Assembly: GCF_009730915.1 (NCBI RefSeq)
Contig: NC_052475.1
Location: forward strand, 26,659,016 to 26,723,015
Direction: 5' to 3'
Source of the DNA: Dioscorea cayenensis subsp. rotundata
Lineage: Eukaryota; Streptophyta; Magnoliopsida; Dioscoreales; Dioscoreaceae
Length of the DNA stretch: 64,000 bases
Shown here: positions 11,880 through 22,704 of the stretch, piece by piece
How positions within the stretch are numbered: the stretch's first letter is position 1
Layout: each line of letters opens with the position of its first letter
Translations under genes and position numbers: made by a program
Notes under the pieces: generated by a model
What the model was told of the DNA's origin: nothing
The model's database searches: none
Seen by the model: only the letters and a program-made list of their open reading frames with translations

Positions 11880-12758
11880 GTTCTAGATATGCTCCCCATT
11901 CGGCAAACTGAGACCAAGCAAAGGCTGTAGGCATAGGACAATAAGAGTGAGTGGTGGTTGTGACCGGATCTAATCTCATCCTCTCTTTATAAATATTGAT
12001 CAATTCAAATGTACTTATGAAATTGATCTCTCATAAATGTTGGATTTGGAAATGAATTCCGTAGCTAACCAAAAGTCTCCTATTTTTGACTCTAACTAGT
12101 TCCCCTTTTCTAATTTTTGAAGTGGGGTAAATTTTTAAGTGGATTGTTACATTTTGACTTATTTTTATTTTAATTATCAAATTTTAATTTATATTAATTT
12201 AGTCATTCAACATTAATTTGATTTTATTTGGTAGTAAATCAAGGGACTTTGGCCTCAAATGAATAATGTGACTTATTTTTGATGATATGTACACCTCTAA
12301 TAGACTCAATAATCTATCATAGAAAAAATTGACTCAGATTTTTAAACAAACATATAATCAATGGGGGTCAAAATCTTGGATTTATTACTTGGTGACATCA
12401 AATTAAAGTTGAGTAATCGAATTAATACAAATTAGAGTTTGGTGATCAAAATAAAAATAAAGCAAAATTTAGTAATTTAATAAAAAATTTACCCTTTGAA
12501 ATGAGTTGAGTTCCCTTCTTCTTTGGCTACCAGCTAGACTGCCCTACCCAAGTTATTAGAATGAATTGTCAAAGCCTTTAATTCGCAAACAAAGAATTCT
12601 TCTCTTTTGGAAACTAGTGGAAGTGCTATTCCATAATCAATCCTGCTTTCTTTGGTTTATTTAAGACATTCGGTTGCCATTAGAATGTGTTCATTTTTAA
12701 TTTTACTAAATTTTAATTTTCTCCCAGCAAAAGATAGTGTGAAAATTCTTGATATAAT
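11880..12758 (+). repeat. Diverged direct duplication, copy B, interrupted by a MITE
   Basis: The first half (11880-12055) and last part (12665-12758) match copy A at 10905-11180. The intervening 0.6 kb includes the 370-bp MITE at 12125-12494 plus about 240 bases I cannot assign. The order of events appears to be duplication first, then insertion into this copy. Confidence 0.5.
12125..12494. mobile_element. MITE with long terminal inverted repeats and 9-bp target duplication (Mutator-like)
   Basis: Inverted repeats of about 120 bp begin GGGTAAATTTTT on each strand and share blocks such as TTATTTTTATTTT, TAATTT.TATTAATT and TTTAATTTGAT. The element is flanked by TTTGAAGTG (12116-12124) and TTTGAAATG (12495-12503), a 9-bp direct repeat with one mismatch. 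A 9-bp duplication plus long inverted repeats is the pattern of non-autonomous Mutator-like elements. No coding capacity. The inverted repeats are quite diverged, so the insertion is not recent. Confidence 0.75.
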
Positions 12759-12855
12759 TTAATTTATTTTTTTAAGAAATCATGTATGGAACTCTCATAT
12801 TTTACTGTTTGATTACACAAATGTTGGTTGTATTTTGGGTTAGTGCTTTAGGCCT

Positions 12856-13055
12856 CTTTTTGAGAAAAGGCGACAAAGATTAGAGCCGGGCGACGCTGAC
12901 GCTGTGGGGAGGCAGCGCCAGCCGAGCCCACGTGCTCACCTGCAGTGGGGACGTGAGGTTCGATCTCGGGTCTCCCCGAAACGAGCAGCCCTCTGTGAAA
13001 GGCCTGTCTCAATTGACCCAGCGCCGTTGGTCTTTTGCGCTTTTTATCAAAAAAG
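12856..13055 (+). mobile_element. GC-rich 200-bp short interspersed element
   Basis: A sharply GC-rich island in AT-rich DNA. The ends form imperfect inverted repeats: CTTTTTGAGAAAAGGCGAC on the left against CTTTTTTGATAAAAAGCGC read from the right. The middle contains GAGGTTCGATCTCGGG, close to the RNA polymerase III B box (GGTTCGANTCC), about 95 bases from the left end. The B box argues for a SINE, the paired ends for a MITE. No target duplication is evident. Related ends occur at 20467-20494 and 58486-58515. Confidence 0.55.
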
Positions 13056-13059
13056 ATAG

Positions 13060-14069
13060 TTTAATAAATAAATTACAAAAGAAATCACGAAATAAAAGGA
13101 TCAAGTAATAATGAACAATAAAATTTCATGCCTAACAGACGTATAATATATATATATATATATATGCTTGAAAAGTAAAATTTAACTACATGATGGAATG
13201 ACTGGTGTTCATTCACTATTTCACTGAGATAGAAAGAGGAGAGAACACAAAACAAAGTGTGTGGGTCCATTCGGCCGTTCTAGCATTGCTTCCAAATGAG
13301 TTACATGAAATGGAATAAATGAGGAAAGAGATAGGTGCATGCATTGTGTCTTGGGGTGCCATGAATGCTCACTTACTATATCAACAATATATTATATCCT
13401 TTTATAGGAGAGATATTATAATTATTTACATATATATGCATAGTCCACTGCCATTTCTTTTTTTAAAAAAATAATTAAAATATATAACTATCATTGTCTC
13501 TTTATTTATCTTTTTGTTTTTACTTGAGTTATTAGCCTAATTCTATCAATATATAAAGTTGAAATCTTAGACTTGAATAAATGGAGAAGGTACCAAAATA
13601 ATAATAATAATAATAATAATAACATTTGTGTAAGTTAAATGTGAGTTTTTGAGTAAGTGACTTAGGTAGGTTTCATTTTTAAAATTTAATTTTAAGACAG
13701 AATCAAACTAAAACCTACCCTAAGTTTAAAACAAATTTTTGAGAACTTAAATCTACCATTAGCAGTAAATCATGAGTTATTAATTTTTTTTTTCTTCCAA
13801 TAACCATATCTATATATAAAATTACAAAACTAAGTTTTCATGACAATCAAAATCATCTTTTTTTTTCTATTCAATGAAATTTTTTTTTCCTATTTAGATC
13901 AAACCTAATTCCCGAAGCACTCAAATGGTCCACAAAGCACTGACTCTCCAAATAAGGTTCATTGCAAAACTAGAACATTCTCTGTTTTTACAGACAATAT
14001 ATGATGATGATACTATGGTTGTTCTATTTTTTTTTTAATCAAATCATAATAAAGTTTTCTTTTACTTTT

Positions 14070-14101
<32 letters not shown>

Positions 14102-14270
14102 CCCCTCTATCCTCCCCTGAATCTATATATATATATATATTTAAAAAGCAAATAAGAACTACAATATAAATAGAGAAAAATAGTAAAAAGTGCAGCGCCA
14201 TTAACTTGCTCTAAATTTTTATATAAATAAAAAAAGGGAAACTTGCGAAGAAGACCCTTAAGTTTTGGAG
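13060..14270. other. AT-rich non-coding DNA with microsatellites
   Basis: (AT)n at 13146-13164, (AAT)n at 13598-13622, and two (AT)n tracts at 14071-14096 and 14126-14140. No gene is recognised. The end of this interval is the 3' flank of the minus-strand DUF579 gene. Confidence 0.6.
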
Positions 14271-14274
14271 AATC

Positions 14275-15087
14275 TCAACAAAACTGGGTGGCAGAGGTAT
14301 GGTTCTTAGCCGGAGGGATTTTGAAATGCCAGATTCTTCCGGTGCCGCCGACCAAGTACTTCTTGCAAAGGAATTCCATGGCGAACGTCTTCTCGACCTT
14401 GCGATCGACGTCGTGAAGGAAGACATGGGTGTCACCGGGACGAGTCCTGGAGCGGGCCATCACGGCGGCGGACCAGATCGCTCCCATCCGGCCGGGTGCC
14501 TCGTTGAAGTAGCCTCGTGGAGCGTCAATCATGATCAAATCCCATTCGCGATCGTAGATCGAGCTTGGGAGGTCGGCGAGGGCCAACGGGCAGCGATGAT
14601 TGTCCTTGAGATAAGCGTGCGGAGGGAGGCATGAGGGCTCGGATTTGTAGCTCTGGAGGAGATGATCGGCGTCGGAGAGATGGGTGGGGTAACGGACGGT
14701 GTGGGCGGTGAGATCGGGGGCGGATTGGAGGACGGATTGGGTCCATTTGGGGTCTTCTTCGAGAAAGACAGTGGTGCCGGAGGGGTTGAAGGAGGTCCAC
14801 ATGATGGAGTCATGGCCGAGGCCGAAGACGAGGAAGTTGCAGGGAGAGATGGATCGAAGGACGTCGAAGGAGAGACGGATCTCGGAGAGTGATTGTTGGG
14901 GAACGATTGAGGATGTGGCGTAGTGGAGGATGGCTGGACGGAGATCGGAGCTAGCGGGAGGGATGGGGCAGAGTGATGGGATTGAAGGGCGGAGGACGGT
15001 GGAGATCATCATGGCGCCGCAGATGAGGAACGCCGCCGTGAGGAGGATGAACCATGGCCGTTCCGGGAACGACCTCATCATCACCAT
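14275..15087 (-). CDS. GXM: DUF579 protein, glucuronoxylan 4-O-methyltransferase (GXM/GXMT) type
   Basis: Intronless, 270 residues. Residues 12-33 (FILLTAAFLICGAMMISTVL) form the Golgi signal anchor of a type II membrane protein. The DUF579 domain follows: AILHYATSSIVPQQSLSEI, the SAM-binding-type block PCNFLVFGLGHDSIMW, TTVFLEEDPKW, CPLALADLPSSIYDREWDL, IMIDAPRGYFNEAPGRM, HVFLHDVDRKVEKTF and EFLCKKYLVGGTGRIWHF. FGLGHDS.MW and the D-A-P-x-G-Y block distinguish the GXM/GXMT group, which transfers a methyl group from S-adenosylmethionine to O-4 of glucuronic acid side chains on xylan, from the IRX15 group found at 6663-7514. GC content is far higher than the surroundings, which is why its antisense strand is also open over long stretches. 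Confidence 0.9.
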   Translation of the reverse strand: MVMMRSFPERPWFILLTAAFLICGAMMISTVLRPSIPSLCPIPPASSDLRPAILHYATSSIVPQQSLSEIRLSFDVLRSISPCNFLVFGLGHDSIMWTSFNPSGTTVFLEEDPKWTQSVLQSAPDLTAHTVRYPTHLSDADHLLQSYKSEPSCLPPHAYLKDNHRCPLALADLPSSIYDREWDLIMIDAPRGYFNEAPGRMGAIWSAAVMARSRTRPGDTHVFLHDVDRKVEKTFAMEFLCKKYLVGGTGRIWHFKIPPAKNHTSATQFC

Positions 15088-15172
15088 CGCCGGCGATGGA
15101 TTCCGGGATTCTTTGCTTCAACTCGGTACGTCTCGTTGCTCTTCTCTCTTTCGCTTGCCTTTTTTTTAAAAA

Positions 15173-15199
15173 AATTAATTAATTAATTAATTAATTTTC
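15173..15199. repeat. (TTAA)n simple repeat in the GXM 5' flank
   Basis: Six or so AATT units, 90-110 bp upstream of the GXM start codon. Confidence 0.8.
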
Positions 15200-15343
15200 G
15201 TTTGCCGGGGAGATGATTGCGGTGGTGAGTAATATAGGGCTTGGCACCGTACTATTGCACTTGGAATGACGGAAATGCCCTTACGGTGGTAGTAATGTGA
15301 GGGGTCGGTGCTTGGTTTTACCTTGGAATTTGATTTGTATTAA

Positions 15344-15640
15344 GGCCCGTCTGGTGGACATGATAAGATATGGACAAATATAATATGAGGACCGGATAAA
15401 AATAGGAAAGGATATATATCTTATCATTTGTTTAATGCGCACCTGATAAACATTAGATAACAATTTTGTTATCATATTTTATGTTTGAAGTGAATATGAA
15501 TGATATGTAGGGAGATAAAATTACCTTTTATAATATATAGTTATATGTTCTTTTTTTTTAAAAAATAGACTAACAGATAGTAGCTAGATATAATATATTA
15601 TCATATCCTATTATTTTTATTATGTCCACTAAACGGACTC
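15344..15640. mobile_element. Tourist-like (PIF/Harbinger) MITE with TAA target duplication
   Basis: The ends are inverted repeats: GGCCCGTCTGGTGGACATGA on the left against GAGTCCGTTTAGTGGACATA read from the right. TAA precedes the left end (15341-15343) and follows the right end (15641-15643). A three-base TWA duplication and termini of the GGSCCGTTTGG type are the hallmark of Tourist-like MITEs mobilised by PIF/Harbinger transposase. At 297 bp it has no coding capacity. It sits 257 bp upstream of the GXM start codon, hence in or near that promoter. Confidence 0.85.
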
Positions 15641-15644
15641 TAAA

Positions 15645-18140
15645 GGTTAATATTAATTTTAAAATATAATATTCAAATAAATCATAGGTATTTAATTCTT
15701 TAAAAGGAATATTGATGTTTATTTTTTCTTGAACAAAGACAAAAGTAGACTTCCAAAAATGGTTGATAGTGTTGTTGCCTTTATATATAGCCATTGGCCC
15801 ATTGATATATAGAAAAATTGTACAATGAGCGTTATGATATGTAATAAATTTTTGAAAATTTGGTAGATAATCAAATTGATGGCCAATTAAATAACATGGA
15901 TCAAAACTGGTATTTTAAAAACCTAACACACATCTCACTTTCCAAAATTATCAAATAATTAGTAATAATCAAGTGAATGATAGCGTGTAATACACATACT
16001 CAATCTAGCAATTTTTTAAAGTCAATCATCAATTACAAGACTAAAATTACAAGTAAAAATACACTTTTAAGATAAAGTTTTTAAAATACTTGAAGACCGA
16101 TTCACTAAACATATAAAGGGTACAAAGACATCCAAGATAAAATATATGTAATTAATAGTCGCTACGCAACAATACAGCATTAATAAAACATATATGGAAT
16201 TATAAGTCGCTACCCAACAAAAAAAATATATTCTTTTGTATGTTGGTGAACAAACAAAGAAATGTAGCAAGGATGCAGATGTTTTAATCATGGTAAATTA
16301 TAAGGGGGTAAATTTGGGGAAAAAAAGATATTTAAGAGGATATCAGTTGGTCACGTGAATAATTGTACGGGCAAAAGATAGTGAGGGGGACACGAGGAGT
16401 GAATCCAGTAGTGTAGAAAATGTCAAAAAGTTTTGGTGCTGTGTACTACGTGTAAGGCTTGGTTTGGTTCCACGCCATGCCACTAGTCCCAATTCATCCT
16501 CTCTTTGTGTTTTCTATCTTGTCTCCTTTACACCTTTAAAAGTCACCCATAAAACACACCTGAAGGTGCTCACCTCACCCTTGATATTTTACCCTGGAAC
16601 TGCAATTCCCAATAGAAGTTTGACACCTGTATTGGTACAGTTGTTTTTAGTTTTCCCTAGTTAATTTTTTATTTGTACTAAAATTATTTACAATTTGAAT
16701 CCTTTCCCAACATTCCATGCACCCACCTAAAGATTTTGGGAAAAAAAGAAGGCTGAATCCACTGAGGACCCGGGCGACGCTGCATGGCCTCGGTGAAATA
16801 AGTGGGGGTGGGGCATGCACTTGGGCACTTGGAACCATCCGTACTACAACTACTATTCACAACTCACGAAATGCGCCTCACTCAATAATCAAACTCTCAT
16901 CACTGCTGGGAGGCTGCGTCGACGACCAGTGTACTAATGGGACCCAAAGGTCATTGGCTAAGGGAGAAGTTTTTGCTTTCATCCTTTATTGTTAGTGTTT
17001 GCTGAGATTTCATTTTACACGAGTAGCTTTTAGTTTAAAAAAATACACATATGAATAGTAATGAGTAAAAATAATAATATTTTTATTTTTTATTTTTTAA
17101 CTAAATGAACTGTACAGTAATACACATAGAACCACCTTCACAAGTTTTGTGGATACTTCCGGTCACAATGCTGCATTTTACTTTTCCATCTCTTCATCTA
17201 CATATATATTCATATTGTTAAAGGTTGTTTATACTTTCTAGTACGAGCCATTTTAACATGCTGAATATTAAAGAAATGGATGCAACCCTTTGAAATTGTA
17301 TCATTATTAATGTAATTAAGTTTTTTATATAATAAAATTTCAAGTGGGACTTGATGACGAGTGTTGTAGGAAATTAATATTGGCATATTGGCATATTGGC
17401 AAATTCCAATAAAATAAAATAAATAAATAAATAAATAAAAGCAGTACTCCTTGGTTGGTTTGATAGGTAGTAATGAGGAAACTGTGAAGGAGATCATACA
17501 AGTGGCAGTACCGTCTGAAGGTAAATGACTGTCCAAATGAATAACACTAAACGATAATTAATGTGTTGTCTCTATTGCATATTCTCTAGGATGAAATGCA
17601 TGATAATCAGACATATAACTTGCGATTCTTGCTTCTTGGAGGCCAATAACAAATTAAGTGAGGGTAAATATTATAATTTTCATTAAAAGTGCCATTTGGC
17701 CACTAGCTCTTCTTTCTGTTCTTTCACACATACATACATAATATTGTCATTAATTTTAGATAATTGCTGATGTAGTTAATTATATATGCGTTTAGACTTT
17801 TATATAATGACAAACACTGACGCTTAATTATCTTTGTGTTATATTACAAGTAATTAATGTGGGAGAAGTGAAAAATAAATACGGTTGTATTTTTATTCAG
17901 AAACTCTAACAAGAATTTAATTAAGTACCATCTCAATTGGTAAAACACTATACATTTATCTTTACTTATGAACTTATGAAAGGAGATCAATCATGCATTC
18001 CTGCTACAATTCTTATTTCTCAAATAAAATATCTTTTTTTTAAATTCATTCAAAAGGCCCAAGTTCTTATTTTCTCAGCCCATCCACGCAGGTACACGTT
18101 TAACTTATCAAGCACCTTCGAAAGAGGCCTCACCAACCAA
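15645..18140. other. Intergenic DNA
   Basis: AT-rich except for a moderately GC-rich patch at 16690-16990. That patch stays open for 92 codons on the plus strand (MHPPKDFGKKRRL...) but shows no recognisable family. A short triplication of CATATTGG lies at 17382-17400. Nothing else is supported. Confidence 0.4.
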
Positions 18141-18186
18141 ATTGAAGCAGTCCATCTCCAAAAACCCACCGAGCACGAACAAATCG

Positions 18187-18225
18187 CCACGTGTCCAAAG
18201 ACGTGTCATCCCCTCAACACGTGCC
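18187..18225 (+). promoter_or_regulatory. Cluster of ACGTG (ABRE/G-box-like) elements upstream of the DUF7733 gene
   Basis: Three ACGTG cores within 40 bases: CCACGTGTCC (18187), ACGTGTC (18201) and ACACGTGCC (18217). They lie 140-180 bp before the start codon. Two match ACGTGKC, the abscisic acid response element bound by bZIP factors. Spacing and clustering support a working site and suggest ABA or stress control of the gene downstream. Confidence 0.5.
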
Positions 18226-18366
18226 TCTCTGCATGCTTCTCTCCTACCTTTTTTCCATAACCACCCTCATTCTTCTCCAAAATTATACCTCTCTAATCCC
18301 TCTCCCTCATATCCCATTCCTACTCTTCTTCACTTCTCTGTCTCACTCTCTCCATTGCTCTCAAAA

Positions 18367-19581
18367 ATGTCAGGTCTATCCCTTGGTGTAGCTCCACCGT
18401 CCGATCATGTTCAGACGGAGGAGATCAAGCCATCATCATCAAACCAGAAGCAACCAACGGTGATGAGCGGTGTGATGGGATCCCTCCGTGTGATTGAGCT
18501 CCAACTTGTGGCCTTCATCATGGTCTTCTCCGCAAGCGGGCTAGTCCCATTCCTGGATCTCATATTTCCAGCCTTCGCCTCGGGATACATCCTCCTTATA
18601 TCCCGTCTAGCCTTCCCGGCCGTCCGATCCAGATCGAACGGCGGGAGGGAAATCTTCAATGGTGGTAAGTTGTTCCGCGGCTACGTGGTAATGGGGACCA
18701 CTGTTGGATTGTTCCTCCCGCTGGCATACGTTTTGGGAGGGTTCGCCCGCGGGGATGATCATGCAGTGCGGTCTGCTACTCCGCACCTTTATTTGTTATC
18801 GTTTCAGATACTAACGGAGAACATAATAAGTGGGCTGGAGATATTCTCACCGCCGGTGAGGGCAATGGTCCCGTTGTTATACACAGTGAGAAGGATTTTT
18901 GTGGTTTTGGATTGGTTGTATGATGTTTGTCTTAACAAGACTTTGCCCGCCACCGCCACCTTTCAGGTATATATATACATATATTATTAATTAAATTCGT
19001 ACTTAATTCCTAGGTAGAACATCTTATTTAATCTCTCTAATATAATCACCGGCTCTCTAATATGATTGCTCCTAGGAGATTTTTCTGTGGAACTCATGTC
19101 AGAGACAATTATGTTATAGAAACACAAATTAAATTATATTAGAGGGAGGTATTTATATTTCTCAAAATTTAAAATACAAAAATTTTTTAGGAACAAATCA
19201 TAAAAAACAAAGGGGAAGATTGACTATATTAGAGTGATTAAATATGGTATTTTATTTAATTTTTATGCATTGCACTTATTTGTTGTTATTTGGTTGGTTT
19301 AATCTATGTATATATGTATGTATGTTGATTTGAATTAGGATGTAGCGTGGATGTGGTTTGGAAGGGTGTTAGCCATGGCGAACATGATATACTTTTGCAT
19401 CAACCTGTTTGGGTTTCTACTGCCCCAGTTTCTCCCAAGGGCTTTTGAGAAGTACTTCAAGGAAAGGGATGAGATCTCTGCAAAGATGGCTGAAGACAAA
19501 AGGGCTAGTGCCCCAAATATTCATGGTGGCAGTCAGGATCATGAAGCTAATAAGTCACATGAGACTAAGAAATCTGACTGA
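18367..19581 (+). CDS. DUF7733-type plant membrane protein of unknown function, two exons
   Basis: Exons 18367-18966 and 19339-19581. The phase-0 intron has GT at 18967 and AG at 19337-19338. The product is 280 residues. A hydrophilic N-terminus of about 40 residues is followed by hydrophobic segments near residues 43-66 (ELQLVAFIMVFSASGLVPFL), 67-84, 108-129 (YVVMGTTVGLFLPLAYVLGG), about 145-180, and 208-228 (VLAMANMIYFCINLFGFLLP). It ends in a charged tail. The order and wording (LVPFLDLIFPAFASGYILL, DVAWMWFGRVLAMANMIYF) match an uncharacterised plant membrane family (DUF7733). An upstream in-frame extension is open but looks like 5' UTR, so the ATG after TCTCAAAA was chosen. The intron carries a MITE; ACGTG boxes precede the gene. 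Confidence 0.85.
19022..19258. mobile_element. MITE in the DUF7733 gene intron
   Basis: Imperfect inverted repeats: TATTTAATCTCTCTAATATA on the left against ATTTAATCACTCTAATATAG read from the right. The interior shares blocks with the element in the first COBRA-like intron (32633-32893): ATACCATATTTA, CTCTAATATAAT and GGGACAAAT/AGGAACAAAT. No clean target duplication was found. It occupies most of the 372-bp intron. Confidence 0.55.
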
Positions 19582-21374
19582 ATAAATGAATTAATGCGTG
19601 TACTATTTGCTTAGTTTTGTTTAATTAGTCACTCACAGCAATCTTGTGTGCAAATTAATGCTAATATGCTTTTATGAGGTTTTTTTTTTGGTGTAAAAGT
19701 TAATGTATTTTGCTTGATGGAAGAGTTCGTTTTTTTTGGGTTTGTTTAATAAGTGACTGGTTTTATACTGTGACTCTCTGTTTAATCTACCGGTTTTTAT
19801 AAGAGTATGGTTTATGGTGATGTTATAAAAAAATTGATTTTAAGTTTAAATTGTAAATTTTAATTTGTATATAACCGTAAGAGCAAATAATGATCATTTA
19901 ATTAAGGGTACATAAATGGGGAAACTCGCGCGTGATTGTTTAACTTTCTTTGAGAAAGCAACAATGTTAGTTTTGAGGAGAAATTAGTTAATACGTACCT
20001 TGAATAAACATCATATTATTTCCATCTCTCAATTTAATAAAAAAAAGTTATCATTTTATAAAAAATATTTTATTGTTTAGGAATTTCAAATTTGTACAAA
20101 AAAAAGGAATATTGAAATAGTTGTGAAATAATAATGTCTCATCACCCAATCAGACCAAATTCGGATGTCTCACTGTCATTCTTTTACACCGACATCGTCT
20201 AGTCAGATGCGGACACTTTTTTTTTCTTTACTTTTTTACCCACACGAAACAGATAAGTCACACCTAACGTACATTTATTTCTTTATTTATTTACATTCTT
20301 TAGAATTTCCTTTTCATAATTCTTATATATTAATACACCCATATTGTGGCCATGTCAAAATTGAAACTCTTTAAGCATCATTATATGATAATATGCTTGA
20401 TCCATTAACAAGTTGGTTTAGTCAACATGAAAAAACTATGAAAATATTTTTTTAACTACAGAGTTGATTGTTTTTTTCTGACAAAAGCGACAAACCCTCT
20501 ATATATATATATATATTAAGAGTGTGTGCATGGGATAGAAATTAATTATCTAACTTGTGCATTCAACCAGGGATAAAAAATTTGGGTTGTGAATCGCACC
20601 AACGGCTGCTGATCCGTTAAGTATTACTAGACTATGAGCCCATAATTATAATTAATTTATTAAAATATTAAGAGAAAAAACCATTTTACTCTATGCTCAA
20701 ATTTTTGCATACATGCTATTTGGATTACAGAGTGGATAACATGTTCTTTAAAAAAATTGATATGGTCTTATACGTTTTTAAATTTCTGTTATAAATTTTT
20801 TATATCGAATAAGTACATGAAAAAGTGTATGAAATAAGGGGGGGAAAAGTAGAGATAATTAAATATTGTTCCTTGTGAGTGGTTCTCCTTCACACACCAA
20901 TAATGGACTGTCATATGTCCGAGAAAAAGCCCAACCAGTTAAAGCCATTTTGTTCTTGTGTACACGCCATAGTTCATTGATCCTAATTGGTCCCAAACAT
21001 ACCATGAAGAATATATGCATGTATGTGCCTATCTTCTTTTTGTATATTATATATATATATATCTTTAAGAGAAATTTGGTATATTAACAAAATATAAAAA
21101 ATTAAAAATAAGATCAGCAAGAGTAAAAAAATATTACTGAAAACCATTTAATCTATTAGTATTGAGTCCCCACACAAAATATGTTGTGGCCGATTAAAAA
21201 AACAAATTCAAGCTTTAATTCATAGAAAATAAGAGCACAAAGATTATATACCATCTGTTAGCGTTTTACGCAATATGTTCATGCTAGATATATATACATA
21301 TTGGTTGTTTATAATTACAAGAAAAATAAATAAATAAAAATTAAAAATACAAACTGATGGTTCCGGTGGGGGTG
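19582..21374. other. Intergenic DNA
   Basis: AT-rich with (AT)n tracts near 20502-20516 and 21048-21061. At 20467-20494 the sequence CTGACAAAAGCGACAAA resembles an end of the 12856 element, and 20570-20640 (GGTTGTGAATCGCACC...) is a GC-richer patch that may be a repeat fragment. No gene is recognised. Confidence 0.4.
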
Positions 21375-22704
21375 TGATGTGCTAATGTCACTCAAAAACT
21401 CACTCAAGATTTGAACACACACAGTCAAGCATCAAGAGAAAGAAGACAAGCAAATTGGTAACCCAGTTCGGCACAACCTTACCTACATCTGGGGGTCAGA
21501 AACAATAAACTAAAAGAGGTATAAGAACAAGGTGTACAACACTCTCTCACTCTGTCAATACAAAGAATATCCTCTCAAGATTGTCTGACGGCCACACACT
21601 CAACTCTCACCGAAGAGTTTCTTACTTGTTGGCTTATCCTAAATCTTTAAGCATGATCTCTTATATAGACGCACCGATGTCTAATAAAATTATCTCTTTT
21701 AGAATTCTCCGCGGCTTCCTAACTTGGACACCTTCCAAAGTTAGATGTTGCAATACCCAGTTACAACATGACCCACCTTACTGAACATGACTGAGTTCTA
21801 GCCAGATGCACCCGAATCTGCGACCTTCAAACTCCCGGTTTCTTCAGTCTGTCTCGTAGCAGTTGACTCGACCAGAGCTTCTCCTGCCTGCAGCTGCTTC
21901 CTTCCTCTAGTCACTTCAGTAGGTCACCCTCTCCCGAGGACGTGCCTACCAAGGCACACGCAACCATCTCACCAAAGATAGCAACCGAAGATCTCCCGAT
22001 ATTCTTTCCAAACTTAGCCCAAGTTTGGTCTTCCCAAATGATTTTCGATTGACTCTTACAAATATTGTTACAAACTTAATCTCATCTTCATCCAAGTTTA
22101 GCCTTCAATATCTTCAAATATGATCTTCAATCATCCATGCTTGGATCTCCTGAATTTCTAATTATATCTCTTACAAGCTCTTATCAATCTCCTCACATGA
22201 TTTAGACTCCATGAATAATTCCGCCCATAGATAGCTCTTGGATCTTCCTTCGAATAGTGTTGCTAAATATGGTATTGCTAATCTCCTTGGTTTCTTCTTA
22301 CATTGTTTAGTTTGTGTTTTGAGATACCTTCACACCAAACTAAGCCTTGTGTCTTCTAATAGCTTCATACAATCTTCATAATCTGGAATTTTAGCCAGTG
22401 ATAGAATATCCTTCTCTCTCTCCAAATAAATCTTTATTAAAAGGAGTTATATCAAAGATATGAATCATGGATCTTACCAATGATAGATAATCATTCCTAA
22501 AATAAAACTTACCTTTCTTGAAGAGATCCTATAGACTTGATGGATTTTTCAAAAATAGTTTATCATCACATGACTTTAATGAGAGGAAAATCTTCTAAAT
22601 AAAATCTCCACCTTGATCTTCATATCTTTGAAGCTTCATTAATATTTCGTCACATCATCATTCTTGTCACCTCTTCATTTGATGAGTAACCACATTGCAC
22701 ATCA
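21375..22704 (-). mobile_element. LTR-retrotransposon relict, probably a single LTR (Ty1/copia-like), fossil
   Basis: About 1.33 kb that begins TGATGTGC and ends GCACATCA, a perfect 8-bp terminal inverted repeat with the TG...CA ends of an LTR. Near 21470-21500, read on the minus strand, it holds CCCCAGATGTAGG and TGTGCCGAACTGGG, the signature seen in many plant copia-type LTRs. No internal domain and no second LTR are visible in the window, so a solo LTR or decayed remnant fits best. No matching 5-bp flank duplication was found, which points to an old or rearranged copy. Family assignment rests on these short motifs only. Confidence 0.5.

Noticed and set aside
14299-15169. Several plus-strand open frames
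   Set aside because: They are antisense to the GXM gene, which has clear DUF579 motifs. The plus-strand proteins are low-complexity Gly/Arg/Glu-rich shadows.
16717-16995. 92-codon plus-strand frame in a GC-richer patch
   Set aside because: No recognisable motif and no gene context. I could not separate it from a repeat fragment.
17937-18366. In-frame upstream extension of the DUF7733 protein
   Set aside because: The sequence before 18367 is pyrimidine-rich, Ser/Pro/His-coding and lacks family similarity. It holds the ACGTG promoter boxes, so it is promoter and 5' UTR.
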